Assembly (NCBI GenBank): GCA_020532085.1
Contig: JAJBAV010000012.1
Span: 1 to 64,000 of the forward strand
Direction: 5' to 3'
Length of the DNA: 64,000 nucleotides
DNA from: Candidatus Cloacimonadota bacterium
Lineage (GTDB): Bacteria; Cloacimonadota; Cloacimonadia; Cloacimonadales; Cloacimonadaceae
This document shows, in pieces, positions 1 to 13,241 of this stretch (positions are counted from its first letter, which is position 1; every line of letters begins with the position of its first letter). Under the pieces are notes generated by a model. That model ran no database searches, was not told where the DNA came from, and saw only the letters and a program-made list of their open reading frames with translations. Both the position numbers and the translations under genes were made by a program.

Positions 1-413
1 TTCTTTGCCATCTGCGGTCATTTATGCAAATAATCCCGAAATTCCGGTACTTTCCTGGCTGATCTTCTGGATTCTTCAATGTTTTGTCCAAATCCGTTCT
101 GAAAAAACGGCCTTTGTCAGCAGCCTGCAATATCAATACGGTATCAATACGGAATCAATACGGATTTCATCCGTAATGATTCCGTATTGATACCGTATTG
201 ATATTTGGAGCCCTGGCTGGAATGGGAGGTTGATTTTTTGATTTTTGCGTTTTGGCTGGCTGTTCCCGCAAGGCCTGGATTCAGGGACCCCGGAAACCAG
301 GCCTCATGGTCAATGCCTTCAGAGATTGCCAGAACAAACTCGGTTCGTATCGGCGCTGCTGGTCATGCCTGGTTCGTTTTCCCAGCCAGGACGCTTGCTG
401 ACAACAGCGGATA
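1..413. other. Non-coding left end of window
   Basis: No convincing gene is visible here. Short open frames lack a ribosome binding site and any recognisable protein. The stretch lies downstream of alaS, which is on the minus strand and ends at 414. It is more AT-rich than the neighbouring genes up to about 240 and carries the long palindrome at 129-205. A weaker 8-bp inverted repeat (AGGCCTGG at 271-278, CCAGGCCT at 297-304) follows. Confidence 0.6.
129..205. repeat. 77-bp near-perfect palindrome built from tandem TATCAATACGG units
   Basis: The left arm 129-157 is the exact reverse complement of the right arm 177-205 (29 bp). After one A/A mismatch (158/176) pairing continues for 7 more bases to a 3-base loop at 166-168. 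The left arm contains three head-to-tail copies of an 11-base unit (TATCAATACGG, the third starting with A). There is no T-run on either side, so it does not look like an ordinary intrinsic terminator, although it sits downstream of alaS. Confidence 0.9.
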
Positions 414-3017
414 CTACTGGGAAGCGGAGCGGATGATCTGAGGCAGGTCGGCGATCACAGAGTCGAGCAATTCGGGCCGGCTGCCGCCACCCATGGCGGA
501 ATCTGGCCGGCCTCCACCCTTTCCTTCCAGCCGGGCGGAAACCGCTTTCACGATGTTTCCGGCGTGGAATTTGGGCCGCAGGGCCTCCCCCACCACGCAG
601 AGCAGGGTCACCTTGCCCGCGGACACGGAGAAGAGCAGAGCGATGGCGTCGGCGGCATGGTCTTTGAGGGAATCGCCCAGTTCGCGAAGTTTGGCGGCAT
701 CGGCATCGAGCTTCACGCTGAGCAGCTTGAAATCTCCCAGGTCCAGGGTCCCGCGGATCAGTTCCGCGGCCTCGGCCCCGCACTGTTGGGCGTCCAGCCG
801 TTTGAGCTGCTGTTCCAGTTCCAGCACCCGGTTTTGCAGGGCTTCGAGCTTGGTGTCCAGCATCTTTTCGGGAACGTGGAGCTTTTCGGCCAGCAGGGCC
901 AGATGGTGCTGGAGCCCCAGCACAAACTGTTCCGCGGCACGGCCGGTGAGAGCTTCGATGCGCCTGATCCCGGCGGCGGAAGAGCTTTCGGAGATGATCT
1001 TGAAAAAGCCGATTTCCCCGCTGGCGGCGACGTGGGTGCCGCCGCAGAGTTCTTTGGAAAAGCCGGCCACACTCACCACGCGCACCCGCTCGGCGTATTT
1101 TTCCCCGAACAGGGCGATCGCGCCTTCAGAGCGGGCCTCGGCGATGCTTTTCACTTCCACCGACACGGGGCGGTTGTCGCGGATGGCGGCGTTGACGATG
1201 TTTTCGATGGAATTGGCCTGGGTGGGAGACAGGGCCTGCATGTGAGTGAAATCGAAGCGCAGATGATCAGGGCCCACCAGCGAGCCCTTCTGCTGCACGT
1301 GTTCGCCCAAAACGGCGCGCAGGGCTTTGTGGAGCAGATGGGTGGCGGTGTGGTTGCGCATGATGTCCTGGCGCCGGGGCAGATCGATCTCCGCGGTGAC
1401 GGGATCGTGATTCACGGCCCCGCTGATGAGGGCGCCGATGTGGATGAAACGGTCGTCGTTCTTTTTCACCTGGCTCACCCGCATCTCAAAGCCGGAATTG
1501 TGGATGCGGCCGGTGTCGGCCAGCTGGCCCCCGGATTCGGCGTAGAAGGGGCTGCGGTCCAGCTGCAGGTGCAGGAAGCCGTCTTCGCTGACGCGGTAAC
1601 GCTGGATGTGGGCGGTGGCGGAGTGTTCCTCATAGCCCAGGAACACCGTTGGAGACGAGGGTTCCAGTTCGACCCAATCCGCGGAATCCGCTGCCAGGGA
1701 GAATTTGGAGCTTTTCCGGGCCCGGGCGCGCTGGGCTTCCATCTCTTCCTCGAAGCCGCGGGTATCCACCCGGAAATTCTTTTCGGAAGCCAGGATCAGC
1801 GTGAGATCGAGCGGAAAGCCGTAGGTGTCGTAAAGCATGAAGGCATCTTTGCCGGGGATGAGGTCGCCGTCGAGGCGGGCGCAGATCTCGTCGAGCTGCT
1901 CCAAACCCTTGTCCAGGGCGGCGGTGAAGCGTTCCTCCTCGGCCTTGATCACCATGCGGATATAGGCTTCCTTGCCCGCCAGCTCGGGAAAGTGGTGGCC
2001 CATGATGGCGGTAACGCTGTCCACCAGATGGAACATGAAGGGTTCGGCAAAGCCCAGCAGGCGCCCGTGGCGGGCGGCGCGGCGCAGGATGCGGCGCAGA
2101 ACGTAGCCGCGGCCTTCGTTTGAGGGGAAGCCGCCGTCGGCGAGGGCAAAGCAGAGGCAGCGCACGTGGTCCGCGATCACACGGTGCGAGGTTCCGGTCT
2201 CAGGGGTATAAGGCACTCCGCTGAGTTCGGCCACACGCTCGATGATGGGCAGGAAAAGGTCGGTTTCGTAGTTGCTGTGCTTTGACTGCAGCACCTGCAC
2301 GAGGCGCTCGAAGCCGGCCCCGGTATCCACGTATTTGTTCTTCAGGGGGGTGAGGGAGCGGTCCGCCTCGCGGTTGTACTGGATGAAAACCAGGTTCCAG
2401 AGCTCGATGTAGCGGCCGCAGTCGCCGCAGATCTCACAGACGTGGCCTTCCAAGCCCTGTTGGGAACAGTGGTCCGGGCCGCGGTCGATGTGGATCTCGC
2501 TGCAGGGTCCGCAGGGGCCGGTATCCCCCATTTCCCAGAAATTGTCCTTGTCGCCCTGATAGGATATGTGGGCGGGATCGATATCGGTGACGGATCTCCA
2601 GAGCTCGAAGGCCTCCTGGTCGCTCTCGTGCACCGTGGCGTAAAGCTTGGCCTTGGGCAGTTGCCAGACGCCGGTTAGCAGTTCCCAGGCCCAGAGGATG
2701 GCCTCTTTTTTGTAGTAGTCGCCGAAGGACCAGTTGCCCAGCATTTCGAAAAAGGTGTGGTGATAGCCGTCCCGGCCCACTTCCTCGAGGTCGTTGTGTT
2801 TGCCGCCGGCGCGGATGCATTTCTGGCTGTTCACCGCGCGTTTGGCCTCGGCATCCTTCAGGCCCAGGAAAACGTTCTTGAACTGGTTCATGCCGGCATT
2901 GGCGAACAGCAGGGTGGGATCGTCCTCCGGGATCACGGGCGAGGAGGGGACGAACTGGTGGCCCCGCTCCAGGAAGAAGTCGATGAAGGCCTGGCGGATC
3001 TCTTTACTTGTCGGCAC
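414..3017 (-). CDS. alaS: Alanyl-tRNA synthetase
   Basis: Charges tRNA-Ala with alanine in the cytoplasm and edits mischarged Ser/Gly. The N-terminal class II catalytic domain begins with TSKEIRQAFIDFF and contains the motif around NAGMNQFKNVFLG. The editing domain has the zinc ligands of NHTATHLLH and CGGTH, and the C-terminal domain carries the Gly-rich GGKGGGRPDSA segment. I chose the GTG at 3017 (867 aa) because GGGAG lies 9 bases upstream and the product then starts VPTSKEIRQ. The ATG at 3050 has no ribosome binding site and would run deep into trxB. The gene overlaps the end of trxB by 14 bases, so the two are probably co-transcribed. Confidence 0.96.
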   Translation of the reverse strand: MPTSKEIRQAFIDFFLERGHQFVPSSPVIPEDDPTLLFANAGMNQFKNVFLGLKDAEAKRAVNSQKCIRAGGKHNDLEEVGRDGYHHTFFEMLGNWSFGDYYKKEAILWAWELLTGVWQLPKAKLYATVHESDQEAFELWRSVTDIDPAHISYQGDKDNFWEMGDTGPCGPCSEIHIDRGPDHCSQQGLEGHVCEICGDCGRYIELWNLVFIQYNREADRSLTPLKNKYVDTGAGFERLVQVLQSKHSNYETDLFLPIIERVAELSGVPYTPETGTSHRVIADHVRCLCFALADGGFPSNEGRGYVLRRILRRAARHGRLLGFAEPFMFHLVDSVTAIMGHHFPELAGKEAYIRMVIKAEEERFTAALDKGLEQLDEICARLDGDLIPGKDAFMLYDTYGFPLDLTLILASEKNFRVDTRGFEEEMEAQRARARKSSKFSLAADSADWVELEPSSPTVFLGYEEHSATAHIQRYRVSEDGFLHLQLDRSPFYAESGGQLADTGRIHNSGFEMRVSQVKKNDDRFIHIGALISGAVNHDPVTAEIDLPRRQDIMRNHTATHLLHKALRAVLGEHVQQKGSLVGPDHLRFDFTHMQALSPTQANSIENIVNAAIRDNRPVSVEVKSIAEARSEGAIALFGEKYAERVRVVSVAGFSKELCGGTHVAASGEIGFFKIISESSSAAGIRRIEALTGRAAEQFVLGLQHHLALLAEKLHVPEKMLDTKLEALQNRVLELEQQLKRLDAQQCGAEAAELIRGTLDLGDFKLLSVKLDADAAKLRELGDSLKDHAADAIALLFSVSAGKVTLLCVVGEALRPKFHAGNIVKAVSARLEGKGGGRPDSAMGGGSRPELLDSVIADLPQIIRSASQ

Positions 3018-3963
3018 TTGGCGTTTCTCCCAGTCCCTCGATCTGGTCATAGTTTTCGATGATCCATTTTTCGGCGCTCCAGGCGGCCACGGCGCCGTCG
3101 CTGGTGGCGGTTACAACCTGGCGCAGCACGGTGCTGCGGATGTCGCCGGCGGCGTAGATGCCGGGGACGTTGGTGTGCATGTGGTCGTCGGTGATCACGA
3201 AGCCGCCGCCGTCCAGTTTCAGGCGCGATTCAAACAGCTCGCAGTTGGGCAAAATGCCCACGTAGATGAAGATCCCGTCCACGGGAATGAAGGAAATGGC
3301 GTTGGTTTTGCGGTTCACCAGCTCCAGCTTTTCGATCTTGCCGTCGCCGTGGATCTCCTGCACCACCGTATCCCAGATGAATTCCATCTTGGGGTTGTTG
3401 AAGGCGCGTTCCTGGATGATCTTCTGGGCGCGCAGCTCGTCGCGGCGGTGGATCACGATCACTTTTTTGGCAAAGCGGGTGAGGAAAAGCCCCTCCTCAA
3501 TGGCGGAATCGCCGCCGCCGACCACGGCCACCACCTTGTCGCGGTAGAGCGCGCCGTCGCAGGTGGCGCAGTAGGAAACGCCGCGGCCGGTGAAGCGCTC
3601 TTCTCCGGGCACGTTGAGCAGCCTGGGATGGGCGCCGGTGCAAACTATGAGGGCTTTGGCGCGGTAGCTGTTTTCGCGGGTCTCGATGATCTTGCAAAGC
3701 CCTTCCAGGCCAATGGCGGTCACCTCTTCATCGATGAAGCGGGTTTGGAAGCGCTCGGCCTGCTGGCGCATTTTATCGGTGAGGTCAAAGCCGGAAAGCG
3801 GCTCGGGAAAGCCGGGATAGTTCTCCACTTCGTCGGTCACGTTGATCTGGCCACCGATGATCCCTTTTTCAAACAGACCGGTCTTGAGTCCGCCGCGGGC
3901 CGCGTAGATGGCCGCGCTCAGCCCGGCGGGTCCGCCGCCGATTATCAATACATCGTAGTTCAT
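3004..3963 (-). CDS. trxB: Thioredoxin reductase
   Basis: NADPH-dependent flavoprotein that reduces thioredoxin. The 319-aa length is typical. The N-terminal FAD-binding GGGPAG is at about residues 9-14, the redox-active CATC pair lies in SYCATCDGALY, the NAD(P)H-binding GGGDSA follows directly, and the second FAD motif is near the C-terminus (YAAGDIR). The ATG at 3963 is preceded by GAGG at a good distance. It is the first gene of a trxB-alaS unit and is divergent from the nitrilase-family gene across a 242-base spacer. Confidence 0.96.
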   Translation of the reverse strand: MNYDVLIIGGGPAGLSAAIYAARGGLKTGLFEKGIIGGQINVTDEVENYPGFPEPLSGFDLTDKMRQQAERFQTRFIDEEVTAIGLEGLCKIIETRENSYRAKALIVCTGAHPRLLNVPGEERFTGRGVSYCATCDGALYRDKVVAVVGGGDSAIEEGLFLTRFAKKVIVIHRRDELRAQKIIQERAFNNPKMEFIWDTVVQEIHGDGKIEKLELVNRKTNAISFIPVDGIFIYVGILPNCELFESRLKLDGGGFVITDDHMHTNVPGIYAAGDIRSTVLRQVVTATSDGAVAAWSAEKWIIENYDQIEGLGETPSADK

Positions 3964-4205
3964 TTAGTACCTCATTGGTGAAAATTCTCAGATATATACG
4001 TGTGTTTTGAACCGCCCTCCTCCGTCAAGAAAATTATCGGGGGCGGCCATCGCCGAAAAGAACTTGACCGAATAGGCGGAGGGAGGTTTTGTGGAAAAAA
4101 ACACAAATTTGGGAGCAATGGAATGAGCTTGCCGGTTTTGATATGCGAGGCGGCGAAGGCGGGAAGGAAACGCCATTCAGATGCGGCCCCCAGAAGGGGA
4201 CAGGC
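3964..4205. promoter_or_regulatory. Divergent spacer between trxB and the nitrilase-family gene
   Basis: This 242-base region should hold promoters for both directions. On the plus strand it contains TTGACC followed by TGG (annotated separately). On the minus strand there is a TTGACG, at 4023-4028 in plus coordinates, upstream of trxB, without the TGG element. No small gene with a ribosome binding site was seen. Confidence 0.4.
4064..4094 (+). promoter_or_regulatory. Candidate promoter: TTGACC ... TGG
   Basis: TTGACC at 4064-4069 is followed by TGG at 4092-4094, a spacing of 22 bases between the elements. This is one of eleven similarly spaced pairs in the window. It would drive the nitrilase-ligA-lptFG unit. 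Confidence 0.4.
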
Positions 4206-8313
<4,108 letters not shown>

Positions 8314-8320
8314 GGCGAAC

Positions 8321-9409
8321 ATGCGCGTGCTCGACCGTTATTTGATCCGGGAATTCCTGAAGACCTATCTGATCGTCTTCCTCTCCTTCTCCGTGGTCTT
8401 CATCGTCATCGACGTGATCGACAACCTTGCCCCCCTCATGCGCAGCGGCGCCACGCTCCAGCTGGCCATCCTGTATTATCTGCTGCGCCTGCCCTATCTG
8501 ATCGTGCTCACCTCTCCCGTCACAATGCTCATCACAGGGCTGTTCCTGATGAATTCCCTGGCCAGGCACAACGAAAGCGTGGCCATCCGCGCCGCCGGGG
8601 TTAGCGTCACCCGCGCGATGCTGCCCCTCTTTGCCCTGGGCCTGCTGATCAGCCTCGGAGTGGCGGTCTTTGGGGAATATGTGCTGCCCTGGGCGGAAAA
8701 AACGCGCAACTACGTTTACGACGTGAAGATCCAGGGCGCGCAGGCGGAGGACAACCTGCTCAAGGCCAGGGTGCACTATCAGGGCACTAAAAACGACTTT
8801 TACTATTTCGCCTTCTTCGATGGCTATCAAAACACCATCCGCGTGATCGACCTCACCAAGCTCGACCCCAAGGACAAAGAGATCGCCGAGCGGGTGACGG
8901 CCTCCTCCGCCGTTTGGCAGAAAGACCGCTGGCTGCTGCAGGATTGCGAGATCCGGCGCTTCGACAAAGGCAAACAGACCTACCACGCCTATTACCCCAG
9001 CACCACCCTGCCCCTGCTGGAGGTGAAGCCCGAGGATTTCGTGCGCATCACCAAAAAAACGCTCTCCCTCACCTTCCCCGAGCTGCGGGACTACATCGCC
9101 CGGCTGAACAAGATGGGCGAGCCCGCCAACCGCGAGACGGTGGACCTGCACATGAAGCTGGCCTTCCCCCTCACGAACCTGATCGTGATCTTCTTCTTCA
9201 TCCCCGTGGCCACTTCCAACACCCGCTCCAAAAGCCGCGGCCTGGTGTTCCTGCTGGGCCTGGTGGTCTGCTTCCTCTACCTGATCATGGTGCGCGTGGT
9301 GCAAAGCCTGGGCTACAGCGGCGTCATCCCGCCCGTCTGGGCCGCCTGGCTGCCCAATTTGTTCTTCACTTTGCTGGGCCTGGCCTTCCTCCGCAAAGCC
9401 GAGATCTAA
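8321..9409 (+). CDS. lptG: LPS export permease, LptF/LptG family (shorter paralogue)
   Basis: Partner permease of the preceding gene, 362 aa. The N-terminus has the family pattern MRVLDRYLIREFLKTY followed by a long hydrophobic segment. Further membrane helices lie at about residues 55-75, 95-120 and in the last 90 residues (LAFPLTNLIVIFFFIPVATS). It has no coiled-coil insertion, unlike its neighbour. The gene begins 7 bases after the preceding stop with GAGGCGA upstream. LptB, A and C are not in the window. Confidence 0.88.
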   Translation: MRVLDRYLIREFLKTYLIVFLSFSVVFIVIDVIDNLAPLMRSGATLQLAILYYLLRLPYLIVLTSPVTMLITGLFLMNSLARHNESVAIRAAGVSVTRAMLPLFALGLLISLGVAVFGEYVLPWAEKTRNYVYDVKIQGAQAEDNLLKARVHYQGTKNDFYYFAFFDGYQNTIRVIDLTKLDPKDKEIAERVTASSAVWQKDRWLLQDCEIRRFDKGKQTYHAYYPSTTLPLLEVKPEDFVRITKKTLSLTFPELRDYIARLNKMGEPANRETVDLHMKLAFPLTNLIVIFFFIPVATSNTRSKSRGLVFLLGLVVCFLYLIMVRVVQSLGYSGVIPPVWAAWLPNLFFTLLGLAFLRKAEI

Positions 9410-9417
9410 AAAAAACC

Positions 9418-9447
9418 TTGTAGAAAAACAGCCTCTGAAAATATTGG
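9418..9447 (+). promoter_or_regulatory. Candidate promoter: TTGTAG ... TGG
   Basis: TTGTAG at 9418-9423 and TGG at 9445-9447 have the recurrent spacing and lie in the 77-base gap before the PpiD-like gene. The hexamer is one of the weaker matches of the set. Confidence 0.3.
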
Positions 9448-9486
9448 CTTTTCAAACCGAATTTTACCCATCATGGGAGGAGATAA

Positions 9487-11298
9487 ATGCTCGACAGCCT
9501 TAGAAAAAACCAAAAAATGATCGTTTACATCGTGGCCGCGGCCTTCATCCTCAGCCTGGGTGCCGGCGGCATCTTCGGCGGGGAACAGCTGATGGAATCG
9601 TTCCGAGGAAAATACCTGGGCAAGGTGAACGGAACCACGATCAGCCCGCAGGAATTCAACGCCAAGGTCCAGGAAGTGGTCCAGCGCTATGAGAATCAGG
9701 GCCAGACCGTGGACGAGACCATGATGACCTATGTTTACAACACTGCCTGGCAGGAGCTTGTGGACAACGCCATCTGGCAGCAGCAGATCAAGAAACACAA
9801 GATCAAGGTTTCCGAAACCGAGATCAAGAACGCCATGGAAAACGAGATCCCGCCGGAACTGCAGCAAAACCCCAACCTGCAAACCAACGGCAGGTTCGAC
9901 AAGAGCAAATACTTCGCGGCCCTGAACAACAACTACGAGCTCCGCGCCGCCATGTATCAGAGCATGCAGGAATATCTGCCCAAAAAGAAGCTGCAGGACA
10001 AGATCCGCAAAGAAGCCAAGATCACCGCCGACAGCCTCAAGGCCGAATACATCAAGGATTCGGACAGCGTAACCGGCAAGGCCGTCTGGTTCGATTTCAA
10101 CCTGGCCGACAGCTCCGCGGTGAAGGTTACCGACGCCGAGGTGAAAAAATATTACGAAGCCAACAAGGACAAGGAATTCAAGAAAGGCCCCGCCTCGCGC
10201 CTCAAATACGTCACCATCCCCATCAAACCCTCCGACCAGGATTACAACGACGTGAAGCTGGAGATCGATGAGATCTACAACCGGCTGGTGCGCGACGCCC
10301 AGAATTTCGCCGACCTGGCCCTCGAATATTCCGAGGACCCCGGCTCTGCCGAAAGGGGCGGCTCCCTGGGCAGGTTCAAGCGCGGCCAGATGGTCCCCGA
10401 ATTCGATAAGGTGGCCTTTGCCCTCAAGGCCGGCCAGATCTCCAAGCCCTTCAAAACCCAGTTCGGCTGGCACATCGTTCGCTGCGACACCATCTTCCCC
10501 GCCCCGGCCGGACAGGAAGAGCTTTCCGCCAGCCACATCCTCTTCAAGGTGAACACCACCGAATCCACCCGCAACGACCTGCGGGACCAGGCCAAAGACG
10601 CCGCCAAACTGATCTCCAAACAGGGCATCGACAAGGCGGCCAAAGCACTGAAGCTGGAAGTAACCACTTCGCGCTGGCTGGCCCACGACAATCCCCAGAT
10701 GGAAGGTTTCGGCGAGCACGGAGGCCTCTACCAGTTCATGAAATCCAAAAAGGCCGGCAAGGTCTCCGATCCCTATCTGATGAAGATCAACGGCGAAGAC
10801 AGCTATGTGATCGCCCAGATCACCGACAACAAGAAAGTCTATTACGAGGATTTCGCCGAGAAAAAACTCCAGATCAAATTCGACCTCGAGAAGCAGAAAA
10901 AGATCGCCCACGTGAAGGCCAAGGCCGAAAACTTCGTGAAGCGCGTGGCCAAGGAAAACTACCTCACCGCCGCCGTGCAGGAAGGCTGGAAAGTGATCGA
11001 CCTGAAAGACCACAAAGCCAAATCCCGCCTGGCCGCTCCCGTGAACGCCCAGATGGACGATTTCGACAAAGCCGCCCTCGCCCTCAATTCCGGGGCCTGG
11101 TCAACCCTCATCACCACCAAGGAAGGCCCCTTCCTCATCCTGGCCGAAAGCCGCAACAAACCGAACCTGCAGGCCTTCGACAAAGCCAAGCAGGAAGAGC
11201 TCCGCGACAGGCTGGAAGAAGCCGCCTTCAACCGTTGGTTCCAGCAGCTCCGCAAGGATGCCAAGATAGTTGACAACAGGTATATATACGGTTATTAA
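9487..11298 (+). CDS. PpiD/SurA-like peptidyl-prolyl isomerase, membrane-anchored
   Basis: Periplasmic folding factor of 603 aa. A single membrane anchor at residues 11-30 (MIVYIVAAAFILSLGAGGIF) follows a short cytoplasmic start MLDSLRKNQ, as in PpiD. A SurA N-like chaperone domain follows (about 45-180), then a parvulin-type domain around FADLALEYSEDPGSAERGG to FKTQFGWHIVRCD, and a second, degenerate parvulin-like part (ELSASHILFK) with a long C-terminal extension. GGGAGGAGATAA gives a strong ribosome binding site. It follows lptFG, which fits an envelope-biogenesis group, and is followed six bases later by the phosphohexomutase. Confidence 0.85.
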   Translation: MLDSLRKNQKMIVYIVAAAFILSLGAGGIFGGEQLMESFRGKYLGKVNGTTISPQEFNAKVQEVVQRYENQGQTVDETMMTYVYNTAWQELVDNAIWQQQIKKHKIKVSETEIKNAMENEIPPELQQNPNLQTNGRFDKSKYFAALNNNYELRAAMYQSMQEYLPKKKLQDKIRKEAKITADSLKAEYIKDSDSVTGKAVWFDFNLADSSAVKVTDAEVKKYYEANKDKEFKKGPASRLKYVTIPIKPSDQDYNDVKLEIDEIYNRLVRDAQNFADLALEYSEDPGSAERGGSLGRFKRGQMVPEFDKVAFALKAGQISKPFKTQFGWHIVRCDTIFPAPAGQEELSASHILFKVNTTESTRNDLRDQAKDAAKLISKQGIDKAAKALKLEVTTSRWLAHDNPQMEGFGEHGGLYQFMKSKKAGKVSDPYLMKINGEDSYVIAQITDNKKVYYEDFAEKKLQIKFDLEKQKKIAHVKAKAENFVKRVAKENYLTAAVQEGWKVIDLKDHKAKSRLAAPVNAQMDDFDKAALALNSGAWSTLITTKEGPFLILAESRNKPNLQAFDKAKQEELRDRLEEAAFNRWFQQLRKDAKIVDNRYIYGY

Positions 11299-11304
11299 AA
11301 GCCC

Positions 11305-12678
11305 ATGAGCAAGTTGATGACCGGCGTTAGCGGGGTCCGGGGAGTCTTTGGCGACACCCTGGGCCCCGAAGTCGTTCTGCGCTACGCGGCACGCTTCGGA
11401 AGCTTCATTTCCCAAAATTCTCTCTCCCCCGCCCGCGGCTCCAAACCCAGGATCGTGGTGGGCAGGGATTCCCGCACCACCGGCGTGGCCATGCTGAACT
11501 CTGTGACGGCCGCCCTGCTCAGCGTGGGCTGCGACGTTATCGACCTGGGCATCGTGGCCACCCCCACCGTGCTTTTGAATGTGCTGAAACACTCCGCCCA
11601 AGGCGGGATCAGCATCACCGCCTCCCACAACCCCCCTCAGTGGAACGCCCTCAAATTCGTGGACGGCGACGGCATGTTCCTGGCCGCCGAAAAAGCCGCC
11701 GCTTTCCTGAGCTCGGTGGCGGAACCTGTGGCTTGGAACGGCTGGCAGGACATGGGCCTGCTGAGCGGGGACACGCAGGGCACCGCCCATCACCTGGACA
11801 AGGTTTTGGGCATTCCCTGGCTGGATCTGGACCGGATCCGCGCCCGCAAATTCAAGGTTGTCATCGATTCCGTGAACGGAGCCGGCGGCCTCATTTCGCC
11901 CCTGCTGCTCAAAGCCCTGGGCTGCGAGGTCATCGCCATCAATTCCGCCCCCACCGGCGTTTTCGCCCATCCCGCCGAACCCCTGAACGCGAACCTGGCC
12001 CAGCTCGAGGAAGAGGTTCGCAAAAACAGGGCCGACCTCGGCTTCGCCACCGATCCCGACGTGGACCGCCTGTCCATCGTGGACGAACATGGCGCTTGCA
12101 TCGGTGAGGAATACTCCGTGGCCCTCGCGGAACTCTTCATCCTGCCCAAAAACCCCGGCCCCATCGTTGTCAACCTTTCCTCCTCCATGCTTTCAGACCA
12201 CATTGCCACCCGTTTCGGAGTGCAGGTCCACCGCGCCAAAGTGGGCGAGATCAACGTGGGCAAGCTCATGCGGGAACTGAAGTCCCCCGTGGGCGGCGAA
12301 GGCAACGGCGGCATCATCTGCCCCGAAGTGAACTACACCCGCGACGCCGTCGCCGGCATGGCCCTCATCCTCGGTTTGCTGGCCGAAAGCGGCAAAACCG
12401 TTTCCCAAATGGTGGATGATCTGCCCCGCTTCTACTTTGCCAAAGGCAGGCTTGAACTGCCGCCTGAACGCATGGACGCGGCCATGGCCAGCCTCCCCGG
12501 CCTTTTGGCAGCCTACGAACTCGACCAGCGCGACGGCGTCAAAGCCACCGCCCCGGACCACTGGATCCACGTGCGCAAAAGCGGCACCGAACCCATCATC
12601 CGGATCTACGTGGAAAGCCCCTCCCTGGAACGCTCCACCCAACTCTGCCAGGACCTCATCGCCAAACTCAGCGTTTAA
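11305..12678 (+). CDS. glmM: Phosphohexomutase (phosphoglucosamine/phosphomannomutase family)
   Basis: Interconverts hexose 1- and 6-phosphates. The phosphoserine loop is in GISITASHNPPQWNALK (about residue 100), the metal-binding loop is DPDVDRLS (about 251), and the sugar- and phosphate-binding loops are GGEGNGGI and RKSGTEPIIRIY. The 457-aa length suits GlmM or ManB. GlmM (peptidoglycan and LPS precursor supply) is inferred from the SGVRG start and the envelope neighbours; phosphoglucomutase/phosphomannomutase activity is not excluded. It is the last gene of the plus-strand run, followed by repeat-rich spacer. Confidence 0.85.
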   Translation: MSKLMTGVSGVRGVFGDTLGPEVVLRYAARFGSFISQNSLSPARGSKPRIVVGRDSRTTGVAMLNSVTAALLSVGCDVIDLGIVATPTVLLNVLKHSAQGGISITASHNPPQWNALKFVDGDGMFLAAEKAAAFLSSVAEPVAWNGWQDMGLLSGDTQGTAHHLDKVLGIPWLDLDRIRARKFKVVIDSVNGAGGLISPLLLKALGCEVIAINSAPTGVFAHPAEPLNANLAQLEEEVRKNRADLGFATDPDVDRLSIVDEHGACIGEEYSVALAELFILPKNPGPIVVNLSSSMLSDHIATRFGVQVHRAKVGEINVGKLMRELKSPVGGEGNGGIICPEVNYTRDAVAGMALILGLLAESGKTVSQMVDDLPRFYFAKGRLELPPERMDAAMASLPGLLAAYELDQRDGVKATAPDHWIHVRKSGTEPIIRIYVESPSLERSTQLCQDLIAKLSV

Positions 12679-12827
12679 TAAGTTACTCCCGGCCGGGGAT
12701 CCTTTCCCAAACCAAGCCCAACCCACGCGTCATTCAAAAAAACCATACTGGAGTCGAACCTTGCTCGAGTTAAGCGAGTCACGAGCATCGACTGCAGCAG
12801 AACATCCCCCTCCCTTCCCTAAACCCA

Positions 12828-12906
12828 CGTCATTCCGGACGCAGGTGCTTCAGCGCCGGAGATCCGTCGGGGGCCCCAGTCGCTGGCGCGACTACCCCGG
12901 AATGAC
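12828..12906. repeat. REP-like inverted repeat CGTCATTCCGG/CCGGAATGAC
   Basis: CGTCATTCCGG at 12828-12838 pairs with CCGGAATGAC at 12897-12906. Inside is a smaller hairpin GTCGC/GCGAC (12879-12883 and 12888-12892). A further solo copy, CCGGAATGACG, lies at 12995-13005. The same 11-mer forms a tighter hairpin at 14601-14638, and a solo CCGGAATGAC is at 61381-61390. Confidence 0.65.
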
Positions 12907-13033
12907 ACTCTGGGACTTGGTGGGGGATGGTTTCTGGATTCGATTCACCCCACCGGCCAACAAGTTGTCCGGCGAGGACCCCGACGGGTGAAGACCGGAA
13001 TGACGTGCGTTTGCGGCGTGGCGGAGGATGTTT

Positions 13034-13068
13034 AAATCCGTAAATCCGTGCAATCCGTGAATCCGTAT
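13034..13068 (+). repeat. Short tandem AATCCGT words
   Basis: The heptamer AATCCGT occurs four times within about 35 bases at irregular spacing of 8-10 bases (AAATCCGT AAATCCGT GCAATCCGT GAATCCGT). Function unknown; it may be a remnant of a dispersed repeat. Confidence 0.6.
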
Positions 13069-13151
13069 GAAAATGCGAGTACCTAGCCGGAACATTGCCC
13101 CGCCTGCTGGGCCGGAACATCACCCTGCCTGCCCGGCCGCGGACTTTTTCA

Positions 13152-13181
13152 TTGACAGAAGGCAGGCGTGGAAAGAAGAGG
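13152..13181 (+). promoter_or_regulatory. Candidate promoter: TTGACA ... AGG
   Basis: TTGACA at 13152-13157 and AGG at 13179-13181. It lies 60 bases before the start codon of the polyferredoxin pair and has the spacing of the recurrent signature. Confidence 0.4.
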
Positions 13182-13241
13182 ATACCAGTGTGGAAGCGCC
13201 GTAAGCGCTTCTCACGGCTACAAACACCAGGGAAGGCCACA

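Larger units (their letters stand above)
12679..13241. other. Repeat-rich intergenic region
   Basis: This 563-base stretch has no believable gene; open frames here have no ribosome binding site and odd composition. It contains REP-like pieces (CGTCATTCCGG and CCGGAATGAC) and a short run of repeated AATCCGT words. A candidate promoter for the polyferredoxin pair lies near 13152. It separates two plus-strand operons. Confidence 0.6.

Noticed and set aside
564-2123. Long open frame on the plus strand opposite alaS
   Set aside because: It is the mirror of alaS codon use in a GC-rich gene, has low-complexity Gly/Val/Phe-rich composition, and no ribosome site or known family.
3018-3050. ATG at 3050 as the alaS start
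   Set aside because: No ribosome site, unusual extra residues and a long overlap with trxB; GTG at 3017 has a good site.
9406-11013. Long minus-strand open frame opposite the PpiD-like gene
   Set aside because: Phe/Gly/Leu-rich shadow of a Lys/Glu-rich gene, with no supporting start signal.
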